Positions 34,827-42,352 of a DNA stretch of 64,000 nucleotides are shown piece by piece. Made by a program: the position numbers and the translations under genes. Under the pieces are notes generated by a model. That model searched no databases. It worked only from the letters and a program-made list of their open reading frames with translations, and had not been told where the DNA came from. How positions within the stretch are numbered: position 1 is the stretch's first letter; the number at the start of each line of letters is the position of its first letter. Origin of the DNA: Bin5 sp965116395 (lineage in GTDB: Bacteria; Chloroflexota; Anaerolineae; Caldilineales; Caldilineaceae); NCBI GenBank assembly GCA_965116395.1, contig OZ220684.1:4464001-4528000 (forward strand). The letters run 5' to 3'.

Positions 34827-34856
34827 TTGCATAAAGTGACCAACTTTGGGCATAAT
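34827..34856 (+). promoter_or_regulatory. Candidate promoter of the ATP-grasp/alpha-E/transglutaminase operon
   Basis: TTGCAT (34827-34832) and CATAAT (34851-34856) are separated by 18 nt, a near-consensus sigma-70-type pair. The start codon at 35132 is about 270 nt downstream, so a long leader is implied; I see no riboswitch in it. Confidence 0.45.
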
Positions 34857-35131
34857 ACGCAAATTCTACTAAATGGGCTTGTATTTTGAGGAGTTTCCCT
34901 ACATTCGAACCGCGGCGAACACCAACTTCATACCGTAACGATCTGTTCCCCTGACTCTAACGGGGGCCTTGTCGAAGTTGTTAGACTGAACTGACATAGA
35001 CAAAGGCTGCATGGCGCAGAAAAGAGATCTGCACACTCTGGCGCTTCCAGAATTGGCAAGAAATCTCAGCAAGTTTCCCCTGTGCCTGCCTAACAGAGTC
35101 CATCCCACTGAAGCAATGGCGGGGTAATAAC

Positions 35132-36616
35132 GTGCCGAATCAAAGCGAAAACGGAAGCGAGAGCGCTCTCAACCTGTTCAAGAGTTATGCTCTGGATGGA
35201 AACATTTTCGATGAGATGTTTCAAGGGGACGGCCGACCTCGAGTCCCCTATCAGAAACTGCTTCAAAGTATTTTGGAAGTGCAGGCAAGCGAACTGACGC
35301 AGCGCCAACAGGCGGCCGACCTGACGTTTCTGAATCGAGGCATCACCTTCACCGTATATGGCGAAGATTCCACGATAGAACGCATCTTCCCTTACGACAT
35401 CCTACCCCGCATTATTAGCGAGCAAGAATGGCATACGATCGAGAGTGGCTTGCGCCAGCGCATACACGCCATCAATCTCTTCCTGCGAGACGTCTACCAC
35501 GAGGGACGGATATTGCAAGAAGGGAAGGTGCCATTCGAACTCATCTACAGTAGCCAGAACTATCAGCGGGAGATGAGGGGTGTCAAAGTCGCCAACGACG
35601 TCTACACTTCGATAGTCGGTACCGATCTCGTCCGTCTTCCCAGCGGTGCGTTTGCCGTATTGGAGGACAATCTGCGGGTTCCAAGCGGCGTTTCATATAT
35701 GCTGGCGAATCGAGAGGTCATGACGCAGGTGTTCCCTGGCATGTTTGGCGGGTATGGCATTCAGCCAATCGGACACTACGGTCAGGCCCTTCTCGAACAG
35801 CTGCAGGCACTGTCGCCCAAAGGGCGCGACGCTACGATCGTTTTGCTCACTCCAGGGATCTTCAATTCGGCTTATTTCGAGCACACGTTTCTGGCGCGGG
35901 TTATGGGGATCGAGCTTGTCGAGGGCGCTGACATGCTCGTCCACGATGGATTCGTTTACATGCGAACGACCGGTGGGTTGCAGCGTGTTGATGTCATCTA
36001 TCGCCGCATTGACGACGAATTCATCGACCCTTTACACTTTCACCCCGACTCGGCCCTGGGTGTTCCCGGTCTGTTCAACGCCTACCGCGCCGGCAACGTA
36101 ACGCTTGCCAACACGATTGGAACAGGGATTGCTGATGACAAGGCAGTCTACTCATTCGTACCCGAAATGATCAGATACTATCTGGGCGAGGACCCGATTT
36201 TACAAAATGTCGAAACCTATCTTTGCATGCGCGAAGACGAATGTGCCTACGTGCTCGAGAATCTCGACAAGCTGGTCGTCAAGGCAGTCGGGGAGTCCGG
36301 TGGATACGGCATGCTGATCGGCCCGCACAGCACGCGTAAGGAACAGGAAAGCTTCCGTGAGCAGATAAAGGCTGACCCGCGCAATTACATCGCGCAACCC
36401 ACGCTTAGCCTGTCCCGCGCGCCCTGCTATATCAATGGCAATGTCGTTTCTCGACACGTCGACCTGCGCCCCTTTATACTCTACGGCGGCGAGATAGAAA
36501 ACACGGTTATTGTTCCCGGTGGCCTTACGCGCGTTGCCCTGCGTGAAGGTTCGCTTGTGGTCAACTCTTCCCAGGGCGGCGGCAGCAAGGACACGTGGGT
36601 ATTGCAACACAGTTAA
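35132..36616 (+). CDS. Circularly permuted ATP-grasp type 2 protein
   Basis: A 494-residue protein of the circularly permuted ATP-grasp family (formerly DUF404/DUF407), a presumed ATP-dependent carboxylate-amine ligase. Diagnostic segments are GITFTVYGE near the N-terminus, FPYDILPRII, the VPSGVSYMLANREVM loop, EHTFLARVMGIELVEGADM, VDVIYRRIDDEF and DKLVVKAVGESGGYGM, in which the lysine-glycine-rich loop is expected to hold ATP. It ends with SSQGGGSKDTWVL. The GTG at 35132 has a GGGGT site 6 nt upstream. It is the first of three genes found together in many bacteria (this, alpha-E, transglutaminase). A peptide-forming role is suspected but not established. Confidence 0.92.
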   Translation: MPNQSENGSESALNLFKSYALDGNIFDEMFQGDGRPRVPYQKLLQSILEVQASELTQRQQAADLTFLNRGITFTVYGEDSTIERIFPYDILPRIISEQEWHTIESGLRQRIHAINLFLRDVYHEGRILQEGKVPFELIYSSQNYQREMRGVKVANDVYTSIVGTDLVRLPSGAFAVLEDNLRVPSGVSYMLANREVMTQVFPGMFGGYGIQPIGHYGQALLEQLQALSPKGRDATIVLLTPGIFNSAYFEHTFLARVMGIELVEGADMLVHDGFVYMRTTGGLQRVDVIYRRIDDEFIDPLHFHPDSALGVPGLFNAYRAGNVTLANTIGTGIADDKAVYSFVPEMIRYYLGEDPILQNVETYLCMREDECAYVLENLDKLVVKAVGESGGYGMLIGPHSTRKEQESFREQIKADPRNYIAQPTLSLSRAPCYINGNVVSRHVDLRPFILYGGEIENTVIVPGGLTRVALREGSLVVNSSQGGGSKDTWVLQHS

Positions 36617-36637
36617 TATCAAAATAGGTAAAGCGAC

Positions 36638-37615
36638 ATGCTCTCCAGATCTGCAGACAATATGTACTGGCTCGGCCGCTACATGGAGCGGGCGGAAAAC
36701 ACGATCCGTCTGCTTCGAGTGCGCCTGAATTTCATGGTCGGCCAGACGGCCCAGCATGGCAACGACCGCGGCTGGCAGCAGTTCTTCACCGCATTGCGCC
36801 AACCCCCTCCTCTCATGAAGAACGGCGTCGTCGACAGTGAGGTAGCCCTGCAGATGGCGCACGATCTTACCTTCAATACCGAGAATCAGAATTCAATTTC
36901 AGGCTGCATACACCTGGCCAGAACGAACGCTCGCTCGGTGCGCTCGCAGCTGAGCAGCCAACTCTGGGAACACATAAACCGGCTCTATTTGCGGCTGTAT
37001 TCATGGCAAGGTCACGAGAATTGGCATGACGAACGTGACAACTTCTTCAGAGAACTTGAAAGCAGCGTCTCTCTTTTTCAGGGTCTGGCATTTTCGTCGC
37101 TTTTGCATGATGAAGGGTGGCTCTTCATTCAAATTGGCGGGCATCTGGAGCGCGTGTTCTCGGTGTGCAGCTTACTGACAGCACATTTTCGCCACTTTGG
37201 AATTGATGGTGGAGAAAGGCTGGAAACTGTCGATCCCCTCAATGGCATTGGAGTTCTGCGCGCCTGCAACTCATTTGAATCGTACTGCAGAGTATATGAC
37301 CCGCGGCCGGAAACGAGTTACGTGACGAACTTCCTGTTGCTCAATGCATACCTGCCGTGTTCTGTACGATTCAATGTCAGCCAGGTAGCTGTATTGCTTG
37401 AGCAACTTGCTGGCGCAACCGAGACCCGCCGCGCAGGAGACCTGAACAGAATGGCTGGAAAGCTACAAGCCCGATTGCAGTACAGCCAGATAGATGACGT
37501 TGTTGAATTTGGGGCGCAGTCATACGTTGTGGACGTAGTGAAGAGCTGCGACGAGATACACGATGCACTGTCTGACGCCTATTTCAGCTACCCGATCGAT
37601 GAGGCCGTTTCCTGA
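36638..37615 (+). CDS. Alpha-E domain protein
   Basis: Alpha-helical family (alpha-E, formerly DUF403) that always opens with the signature seen here, MLSRSADNMYWLGRYMERAENTIR (first 20 residues diagnostic). Other landmarks are the ARTNARSVRSQLSSQLWEHIN helix, QGLAFSSLLHDEGWLFIQIGGHLER and SYVTNFLLLNAYLP. Biochemical role unknown; it is a constant partner of the circularly permuted ATP-grasp protein and is sometimes fused to it. It starts 21 nt after that gene and 24 nt before the transglutaminase gene, so the three form one operon. Length 325 aa is normal. Confidence 0.92.
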   Translation: MLSRSADNMYWLGRYMERAENTIRLLRVRLNFMVGQTAQHGNDRGWQQFFTALRQPPPLMKNGVVDSEVALQMAHDLTFNTENQNSISGCIHLARTNARSVRSQLSSQLWEHINRLYLRLYSWQGHENWHDERDNFFRELESSVSLFQGLAFSSLLHDEGWLFIQIGGHLERVFSVCSLLTAHFRHFGIDGGERLETVDPLNGIGVLRACNSFESYCRVYDPRPETSYVTNFLLLNAYLPCSVRFNVSQVAVLLEQLAGATETRRAGDLNRMAGKLQARLQYSQIDDVVEFGAQSYVVDVVKSCDEIHDALSDAYFSYPIDEAVS

Positions 37616-37639
37616 GAATCCATTCCTACCTTCTGACAA

Positions 37640-38611
37640 ATGAAATATTACACAATTCACCATCACACCAGGTATCGATACAGTTCGGAAGTCAGCGAGA
37701 GTACGATGGAAGTGCGCATGCAACCGCGAACGGACCGTCAGCAGCGCTGTCTGAACTTTCAGCTTGAAGTCTGGCCGCACGCCCAGGTACTTACAGCCAG
37801 CGACTGTGTCCAGAATGCGATTCACTATTTCGACATTCCCAGACGTCACTCCGAGCTGCTTTTGCGCGCCCAAAGTCTTGTCCTGGTCCAGGAGTCGCCG
37901 CCATTGTTTGATGGACTGGATGCTTCTGAATGGACTGCATTGGAAGAGGCCGCGGCAACAGGCGTTCATTGGGACTGGCTATCGCCCAGCAAATTTGCCC
38001 GTCCTACTTCGCTACTACGTGACTTTGCAGAAGAGGTCGAATTCAACCGCGAGATTGATCCTCTAAGCGCGCTCATCAGGCTGAATGACCGAATACATCT
38101 TGCCCTGGTGTATATGCCCAAGAGCACGGCAGTTGATTCCCCAATTGATATCGCTCTGGAGAATCGCCGCGGCGTCTGTCAGGATTTCACACACATTATG
38201 ATTGCATTGCTGCGTCGGGCAGGTATCCCTGCGCGTTACATCAGCGGGTATGTTCAACAGGATCCGCAGGATGAGGAGACGGAACTATCCGGAGCCTCAC
38301 ACGCGTGGGTGGAGGCATTCCTACCTGCCACAGGTTGGATTGGGCTGGACCCAACCAACAATTCACAAGTAGGCGACAGGCACATTCGTATCGCCATTGG
38401 CAGAGATTATGCGGACGTGCCTCCTACCAGGGGAACCTACAAAGGAGGATCGAGCAGCGAGCTCACGGTAGGGGTACACATTTCCGAGACTGAGGACGAA
38501 TCGATTCCCCCGGACCTGCTGGACAATGGTCACTGGTCAACGAGGGAGCAGATCGAGGAAGTGAGCAGTTCGCAGCTGAGACGAGATCAGGAGCAGCAGC
38601 AGCAACAGTGA
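37640..38611 (+). CDS. Transglutaminase-like cysteine protease family protein
   Basis: N-terminal beta domain (YYTIHHHTRYRYSSEVSES, typical of the bacterial transglutaminase N-terminal region) followed by the papain-like core. The triad is visible as Cys in GVCQDFTHIM, His in ASHAWVEAFLP and Asp in WIGLDPTNN. Proteins of this set cleave or form isopeptide/peptide bonds; with the ATP-grasp partner, a role in making or trimming a small peptide has been proposed for the family. The C-terminal 40 residues are acidic and end in a poly-Gln tract encoded by CAG/CAA repeats (38591-38608). Last gene of the trio. Confidence 0.9.
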   Translation: MKYYTIHHHTRYRYSSEVSESTMEVRMQPRTDRQQRCLNFQLEVWPHAQVLTASDCVQNAIHYFDIPRRHSELLLRAQSLVLVQESPPLFDGLDASEWTALEEAAATGVHWDWLSPSKFARPTSLLRDFAEEVEFNREIDPLSALIRLNDRIHLALVYMPKSTAVDSPIDIALENRRGVCQDFTHIMIALLRRAGIPARYISGYVQQDPQDEETELSGASHAWVEAFLPATGWIGLDPTNNSQVGDRHIRIAIGRDYADVPPTRGTYKGGSSSELTVGVHISETEDESIPPDLLDNGHWSTREQIEEVSSSQLRRDQEQQQQQ

Positions 38612-38617
38612 GGACAG

Positions 38618-38652
38618 AGAAAAAGGCCGGCAGCGAAAGGACACTGCCGGCC
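38618..38652 (-). terminator. Intrinsic terminator of the NIPSNAP gene
   Basis: GGCCGGCAG...CTGCCGGCC is a 9-bp inverted repeat with a 10-nt loop. On the minus strand it is followed by TTTTTC, so it terminates the NIPSNAP transcript about 60 nt past its stop. Without a T-run on the plus side it is less likely to serve the transglutaminase gene. Confidence 0.7.
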
Positions 38653-38713
38653 CGCCTTCCAGAACGGCAACGCACGGATCAGCAGAACCGACCCGTTTCA
38701 GTTCGATTTACAC

Positions 38714-39034
38714 TTAGTTCATGACCGACTTTGCGGTTGGCACAAGACGCATGACTTTGATAGTTTCGCGGTTAAGCATTGCCGGGATATTCGGCGCAAT
38801 GTCGTTGACCCATCCATCGGATTGGTATACGGCCTCATACAGCGCCTCGCGATCGGCCTCATCCCGGAAGCGACGCATCCACACGTAGCAGTTATCGTCT
38901 TCCTCGTCGACAAATGAACCGGCCACGACCATTCCCTTTGAAACCTGGAAGGGGATGATCACACTCTCCATGTACTGAACCCAGTCGTCGCGTCTGCCAG
39001 GGTGACACTCGTAAATGCGGTACTCGTACAACAT
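38714..39034 (-). CDS. NIPSNAP family protein
   Basis: A 106-residue ferredoxin-like (dimeric alpha-beta barrel) NIPSNAP protein. It starts MLYEYRIYECHPGRRDDW, has the central KGMVVAGSFVDEEDDNCYVWMRRF with the typical YVWMRRF strand, and ends with ETIKVMRLVPT. Family function is unknown; members are often encoded next to sugar or amine catabolic genes. A GGGAG site precedes the ATG. It is a single gene between the transglutaminase operon and repeat copy D. Confidence 0.88.
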   Translation of the reverse strand: MLYEYRIYECHPGRRDDWVQYMESVIIPFQVSKGMVVAGSFVDEEDDNCYVWMRRFRDEADREALYEAVYQSDGWVNDIAPNIPAMLNRETIKVMRLVPTAKSVMN

Positions 39035-39065
39035 TGGGTTTTCTCCCTATTTGTTGTGAATTCGA

Positions 39066-39369
39066 AACTACTCAGCCACTACTAATTCGCGATCCTGAAT
39101 GAGGCGATCGGAGCTGTTTACTTTCTCCTCACTCCTCAATACTCTCTCTTTTCATTTGGGCGGTCGGCCGCAAGCGGCCTCCCTTGTGCAGGGGCTGCGC
39201 CCCCGCAACGCCCCCATACAAAACCATCCCTCACCGACCGTGTATGCGCATTCCAGCAGTACCGCTCCAGCAACGTGGCTGCCGCCAACCGAATACGCAA
39301 TCAGATTGCCTGAATGGCGGCAGAAATAAAGTGTTGGTCAGGACAGGCACTGTAAGTGGCTTAGTGGTT
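39066..39369 (-). repeat. Dispersed hairpin repeat, copy D (inverted orientation)
   Basis: 304 bp, reverse orientation to the other copies. Terminal inverted repeats AACTACTCAGCCACT (39066 on) and AGTGGCTTAGTGGTT (39355-39369) match at about 13 of 15 positions when one is reversed. The core (GGGGGCGTTGCGGGGG on the minus strand), the GGCCGCTTGCGGCC hairpin and GCATACACGGTCGGTGAG are nearly identical to copy E. TGAATTC occurs just outside both ends (39057-39063 and 39373-39379), a possible target-site duplication. It fills the gap 39035-39386, which holds no gene. Confidence 0.82.
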
Positions 39370-39386
39370 AGATGAATTCTTACTAT

Positions 39387-40787
39387 TCAGTCGGCTGGGA
39401 TCGGCTCCAATTGGGGTTCTTTCAAGAGCCGCATGGGCCGGTCGCCTTCGACTTCGTAGCTGGAAAAAGTTGGCAGGTGCTCTACATTGGCGGCGAACAT
39501 CTGGTTTACCATCTCTCGAATCTCTGCCATAGACAGCACTGAAGACGTCAATGGGTCGTGCAATATCGCTTGGAAGATCTTGCGCGGATCACCTTCCAGG
39601 ATACCCTCCACCGCCATCTCTTCTATCTGCGCACTCAGGCCGGTCAGCATTGCTACTGACGACGGCAGGGGCCCAACCCGAACGCTTTCGAGTCCTTTGC
39701 TACTGGCCCACACCGGGATCTCAACACAGGCGCCGACCGGCAGATTATCGACCAGAGGCGTCGCGCCGCTGCCATTTGGCATATTCCCGTTGAACTGGAA
39801 CGGTTCGCCACCCTCCAAAGCGTTGATGATATAGGCGGCATACTCGTATCCCCGTGACAGATCCAGGGGCGCCGAGTTGTCAAGCCACTCTCGAATCTGC
39901 TCGTGCCACGTCTCTTCCCTTTCCGAGTAATGCGTCAGAACGTAGGCATATTCGCCAGGGTTCCAGCCGGTCCCGTGCGTGCAGTATTTCTCGATCAGGT
40001 CGGGTCGTTTGCGGAACCAGGGATTGTACTCGGAGTGGTGTCCGCTCGACTCGGTAGGATAGTAGTCGAGGTGCAGGTACATTTCATTTCGCACCTGCTC
40101 CTCATTGTATACTTCCGCCCGTTCTGTGATGGCTTCGCGAATAAGCGGATAGGCGTCTTCGCCGTTCCACTCGTAATTCAGGTACCAGGCCATGTGATTG
40201 ATGCCGGCGCAGGTGTATGTAATTTCGTCTGCGGGGGCGCCAATCCAGCGGGCGAGCATATTGGCAGTGCCCTGCACGCTGTGACAGAGCCCGGTTGCTA
40301 CAATACTCGTCTCTTTCTGAATGGCCCTGCAGTTGGTCACCATCGGATTGGTGTAGTTGAGCATAACTGCTTCCGGACACAGGCGCTCCAAGTCTCTGGC
40401 AATATCCACCATCACCGGCGTGGTGCGCATGGAGCGGAAGATACCTGAAGGCCCGCGCGTGTCGCCGATATTGGTATCGACACCGTACTGCTTGGGAATC
40501 TCGATGTCGCTGCGCCACACATCGGTCTGACCGACAAGGATTGTAACGATAACATAGTCGGCGCCGTCAAGGGCTTCATCGCGGCTGAGCGTGGACTCGA
40601 CGCTGGCAGGATAGCCCCCTTCGCGCACGATGCGCTTTACAGCTTGCTCGATATAGTTGAGCTTCAGGGGGTCAATGTCCATCAGACAAATCGTAGCATC
40701 CTCAAGCAGAGGGAACGTCAGAACATCTTTGACGAGCTTGCGGGTGAATCCAAAGCTACCTGCGCCGATGAATGTAATTTTCGTCAT
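39387..40787 (-). CDS. Family 4 glycoside hydrolase (alpha-galactosidase/alpha-glucosidase type, MelA-like)
   Basis: NAD- and metal-dependent glycosidase. The dinucleotide site ITFIGAGSFGFTRKL opens the protein; CLMDIDP gives the NAD-binding Asp. TNPMVTNC, the metal ligand Cys in GLCHSVQG and the His in AGINHMAW follow in the expected order, with YYPTESSGHHSEYNPWFRK further on. These match the MelA branch, so an alpha-galactoside or alpha-glucuronide-like substrate is likely but not fixed. The ATG at 40787 has AAGGTGG upstream. It is the last gene of the ABC-transporter run, after a 177-nt gap, which fits uptake and breakdown of an oligosaccharide or glycopeptide. Confidence 0.9.
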   Translation of the reverse strand: MTKITFIGAGSFGFTRKLVKDVLTFPLLEDATICLMDIDPLKLNYIEQAVKRIVREGGYPASVESTLSRDEALDGADYVIVTILVGQTDVWRSDIEIPKQYGVDTNIGDTRGPSGIFRSMRTTPVMVDIARDLERLCPEAVMLNYTNPMVTNCRAIQKETSIVATGLCHSVQGTANMLARWIGAPADEITYTCAGINHMAWYLNYEWNGEDAYPLIREAITERAEVYNEEQVRNEMYLHLDYYPTESSGHHSEYNPWFRKRPDLIEKYCTHGTGWNPGEYAYVLTHYSEREETWHEQIREWLDNSAPLDLSRGYEYAAYIINALEGGEPFQFNGNMPNGSGATPLVDNLPVGACVEIPVWASSKGLESVRVGPLPSSVAMLTGLSAQIEEMAVEGILEGDPRKIFQAILHDPLTSSVLSMAEIREMVNQMFAANVEHLPTFSSYEVEGDRPMRLLKEPQLEPIPAD

Positions 40788-40964
40788 TTGTGTACCACCT
40801 TTTGATAATTATCGGGAACGGAAACGCCGCCCAGCGATTCCTAACCCTACGTTAAATTGCTGCCACTATGAAGCTAAATGGCGGCCAATTGCCTGAACCG
40901 CCGGCTCGGCTCCCTGCGTGGATCATAGCACCTGGTTGCGACATGGCCCCAATGGCGAGCCGAT

Positions 40965-41327
40965 TCACGTTCCCAACAGGCGCCCGAAAAAGGGCACGCG
41001 GGCGCGGCGGGCGCGCAGGGCATTGATGATTCCCGCGATCCAGGCCACGACCACGGCCAGATAGACAGCGACCACAAGGGCGAAAATGTATGCTGCAACC
41101 ACGCCGCCAAATGGCAGAAGCGAGACCAACCAGGCGAACAGGAACCAGACAGCAGGCGCCAGAATCAGTGCCATTACAATCGTCAGCGATTGGATTGCAT
41201 GGTAGCGGGAGAAGGAGTCGTCTTTCCTCAGGGCCAGGATATAGGCAGGCCCTATCACCGGTAGCAGATAGGCAAGCAGCGCCGCGTCCACGTTGAGCTT
41301 CCCACTGGTTTCAAGGTCCTCGGTCAT
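40965..41327 (-). CDS. DUF4870-like small membrane protein
   Basis: 120 residues with three transmembrane helices and the DUF4870/Tic20-like pattern: ALLAYLLPVIGPAYILAL, the motif SRYHAIQSLTI between helices (where most members have FHARQAL-like), then two hydrophobic helices and a basic tail. Function unknown. Its ATG overlaps the oppF stop by 4 nt (ATGA), so it is translated with the transporter genes. Confidence 0.75.
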   Translation of the reverse strand: MTEDLETSGKLNVDAALLAYLLPVIGPAYILALRKDDSFSRYHAIQSLTIVMALILAPAVWFLFAWLVSLLPFGGVVAAYIFALVVAVYLAVVVAWIAGIINALRARRARVPFFGRLLGT

Positions 41328-42352
41328 TCGGAATCTCCGATTCCCTGTAGTGTCAACTCGCGGGCGAAATGACAGCTGGCAAAGTGACCGGGCTCAATCT
41401 CCTCAAGATGCGGCTCATCCTGCTTGCATTGCTCCTGCGCGTAAAGGCAACGGGGATGGAATACGCAACCTGGAGGCGGACTGGCTGGACTGGGAATATC
41501 GCCCTCGAGGATGATCCTGTTCAGTTTTATTTCTGGGTCTGCCGGCGGGATTGCGGAGACCAATGCCTCAGTATAAGGGTGAAGCGGCCGCTGCAGCAGC
41601 TTGTCGGAGTCGGCGATTTCAACCAGCCGTCCCACATACATTACTGCGATCCGGTCGCACATATGCTCAACGACCGACAGATCGTGGGCTATGAAGAGAT
41701 AGGTCAAACCCAGATCGTCCTTCAACTCCTGCAAAAGATTGAGCACTTGGGCTTGAATCGACACGTCCAGCGCTGAGACGGGTTCATCGGCGATTATCAG
41801 TCGCGGCCGGAGTGCCAGGGTGCGCGCAAGGCCTATGCGCTGCCGCTGGCCCCCGGAGAATTCGTGGGGATAGCGACGCATGTAGTTCGGGTCGAGCCCG
41901 ACCGCCGTCATCAAATGGGAAACTCTGTCTTCCAGCGCCCTGCCTGAGGCCTCCTTGTGAATAATCAGCGGCTCGCCGATCAGATCCTTCACGGTCAGGC
42001 GAGGGTTGAGAGAACTGAACGGGTCCTGGAAGATCATGCGCATCTCTTTGCGCAGAGGCTTCATCGCCGTCTGGTCGATGGTGGCAATATCGATGCGCCT
42101 ACCGTCGTCAGCAGTGTACCAGATTTCGCCCGCGGTCGGGTCGTAAAGCCGCAGAACAGATCTTCCGACGGTCGTCTTGCCAGAGCCGCTCTCTCCTACC
42201 AGTCCCAGAGCTTCATTGCGGCGGATGGCAAAGGTTACGCCATCTACGGCTTTGACATGTCCGACAATTCGCTGCAGGAATCCCTGGCGAATGGGAAACC
42301 ATTGTTTCAGATCATTGACTTCCAGCAGATACTCGTTCAATGTTGTTTGCAT
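41324..42352 (-). CDS. Oligopeptide/dipeptide ABC transporter ATP-binding protein, OppF/DppF type
   Basis: Cytoplasmic ATPase of a peptide-type importer. Walker A is LVGESGSGKTTVGRS, the signature is FSGGQRQRIGLARTLAL and Walker B is LIIADEPVSALDVS. The C-terminal oligopeptide/dipeptide transporter extension is present (SPASPPPGCVFHPRC, EPGHFASCHF) and contains the Cys residues that in some relatives bind an Fe-S cluster. 342 aa, normal. The ATG at 42352 shares one base with the cytochrome gene's stop (TAATG). The oppD partner lies eight genes upstream in the same orientation. Confidence 0.94.
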   Translation of the reverse strand: MQTTLNEYLLEVNDLKQWFPIRQGFLQRIVGHVKAVDGVTFAIRRNEALGLVGESGSGKTTVGRSVLRLYDPTAGEIWYTADDGRRIDIATIDQTAMKPLRKEMRMIFQDPFSSLNPRLTVKDLIGEPLIIHKEASGRALEDRVSHLMTAVGLDPNYMRRYPHEFSGGQRQRIGLARTLALRPRLIIADEPVSALDVSIQAQVLNLLQELKDDLGLTYLFIAHDLSVVEHMCDRIAVMYVGRLVEIADSDKLLQRPLHPYTEALVSAIPPADPEIKLNRIILEGDIPSPASPPPGCVFHPRCLYAQEQCKQDEPHLEEIEPGHFASCHFARELTLQGIGDSE

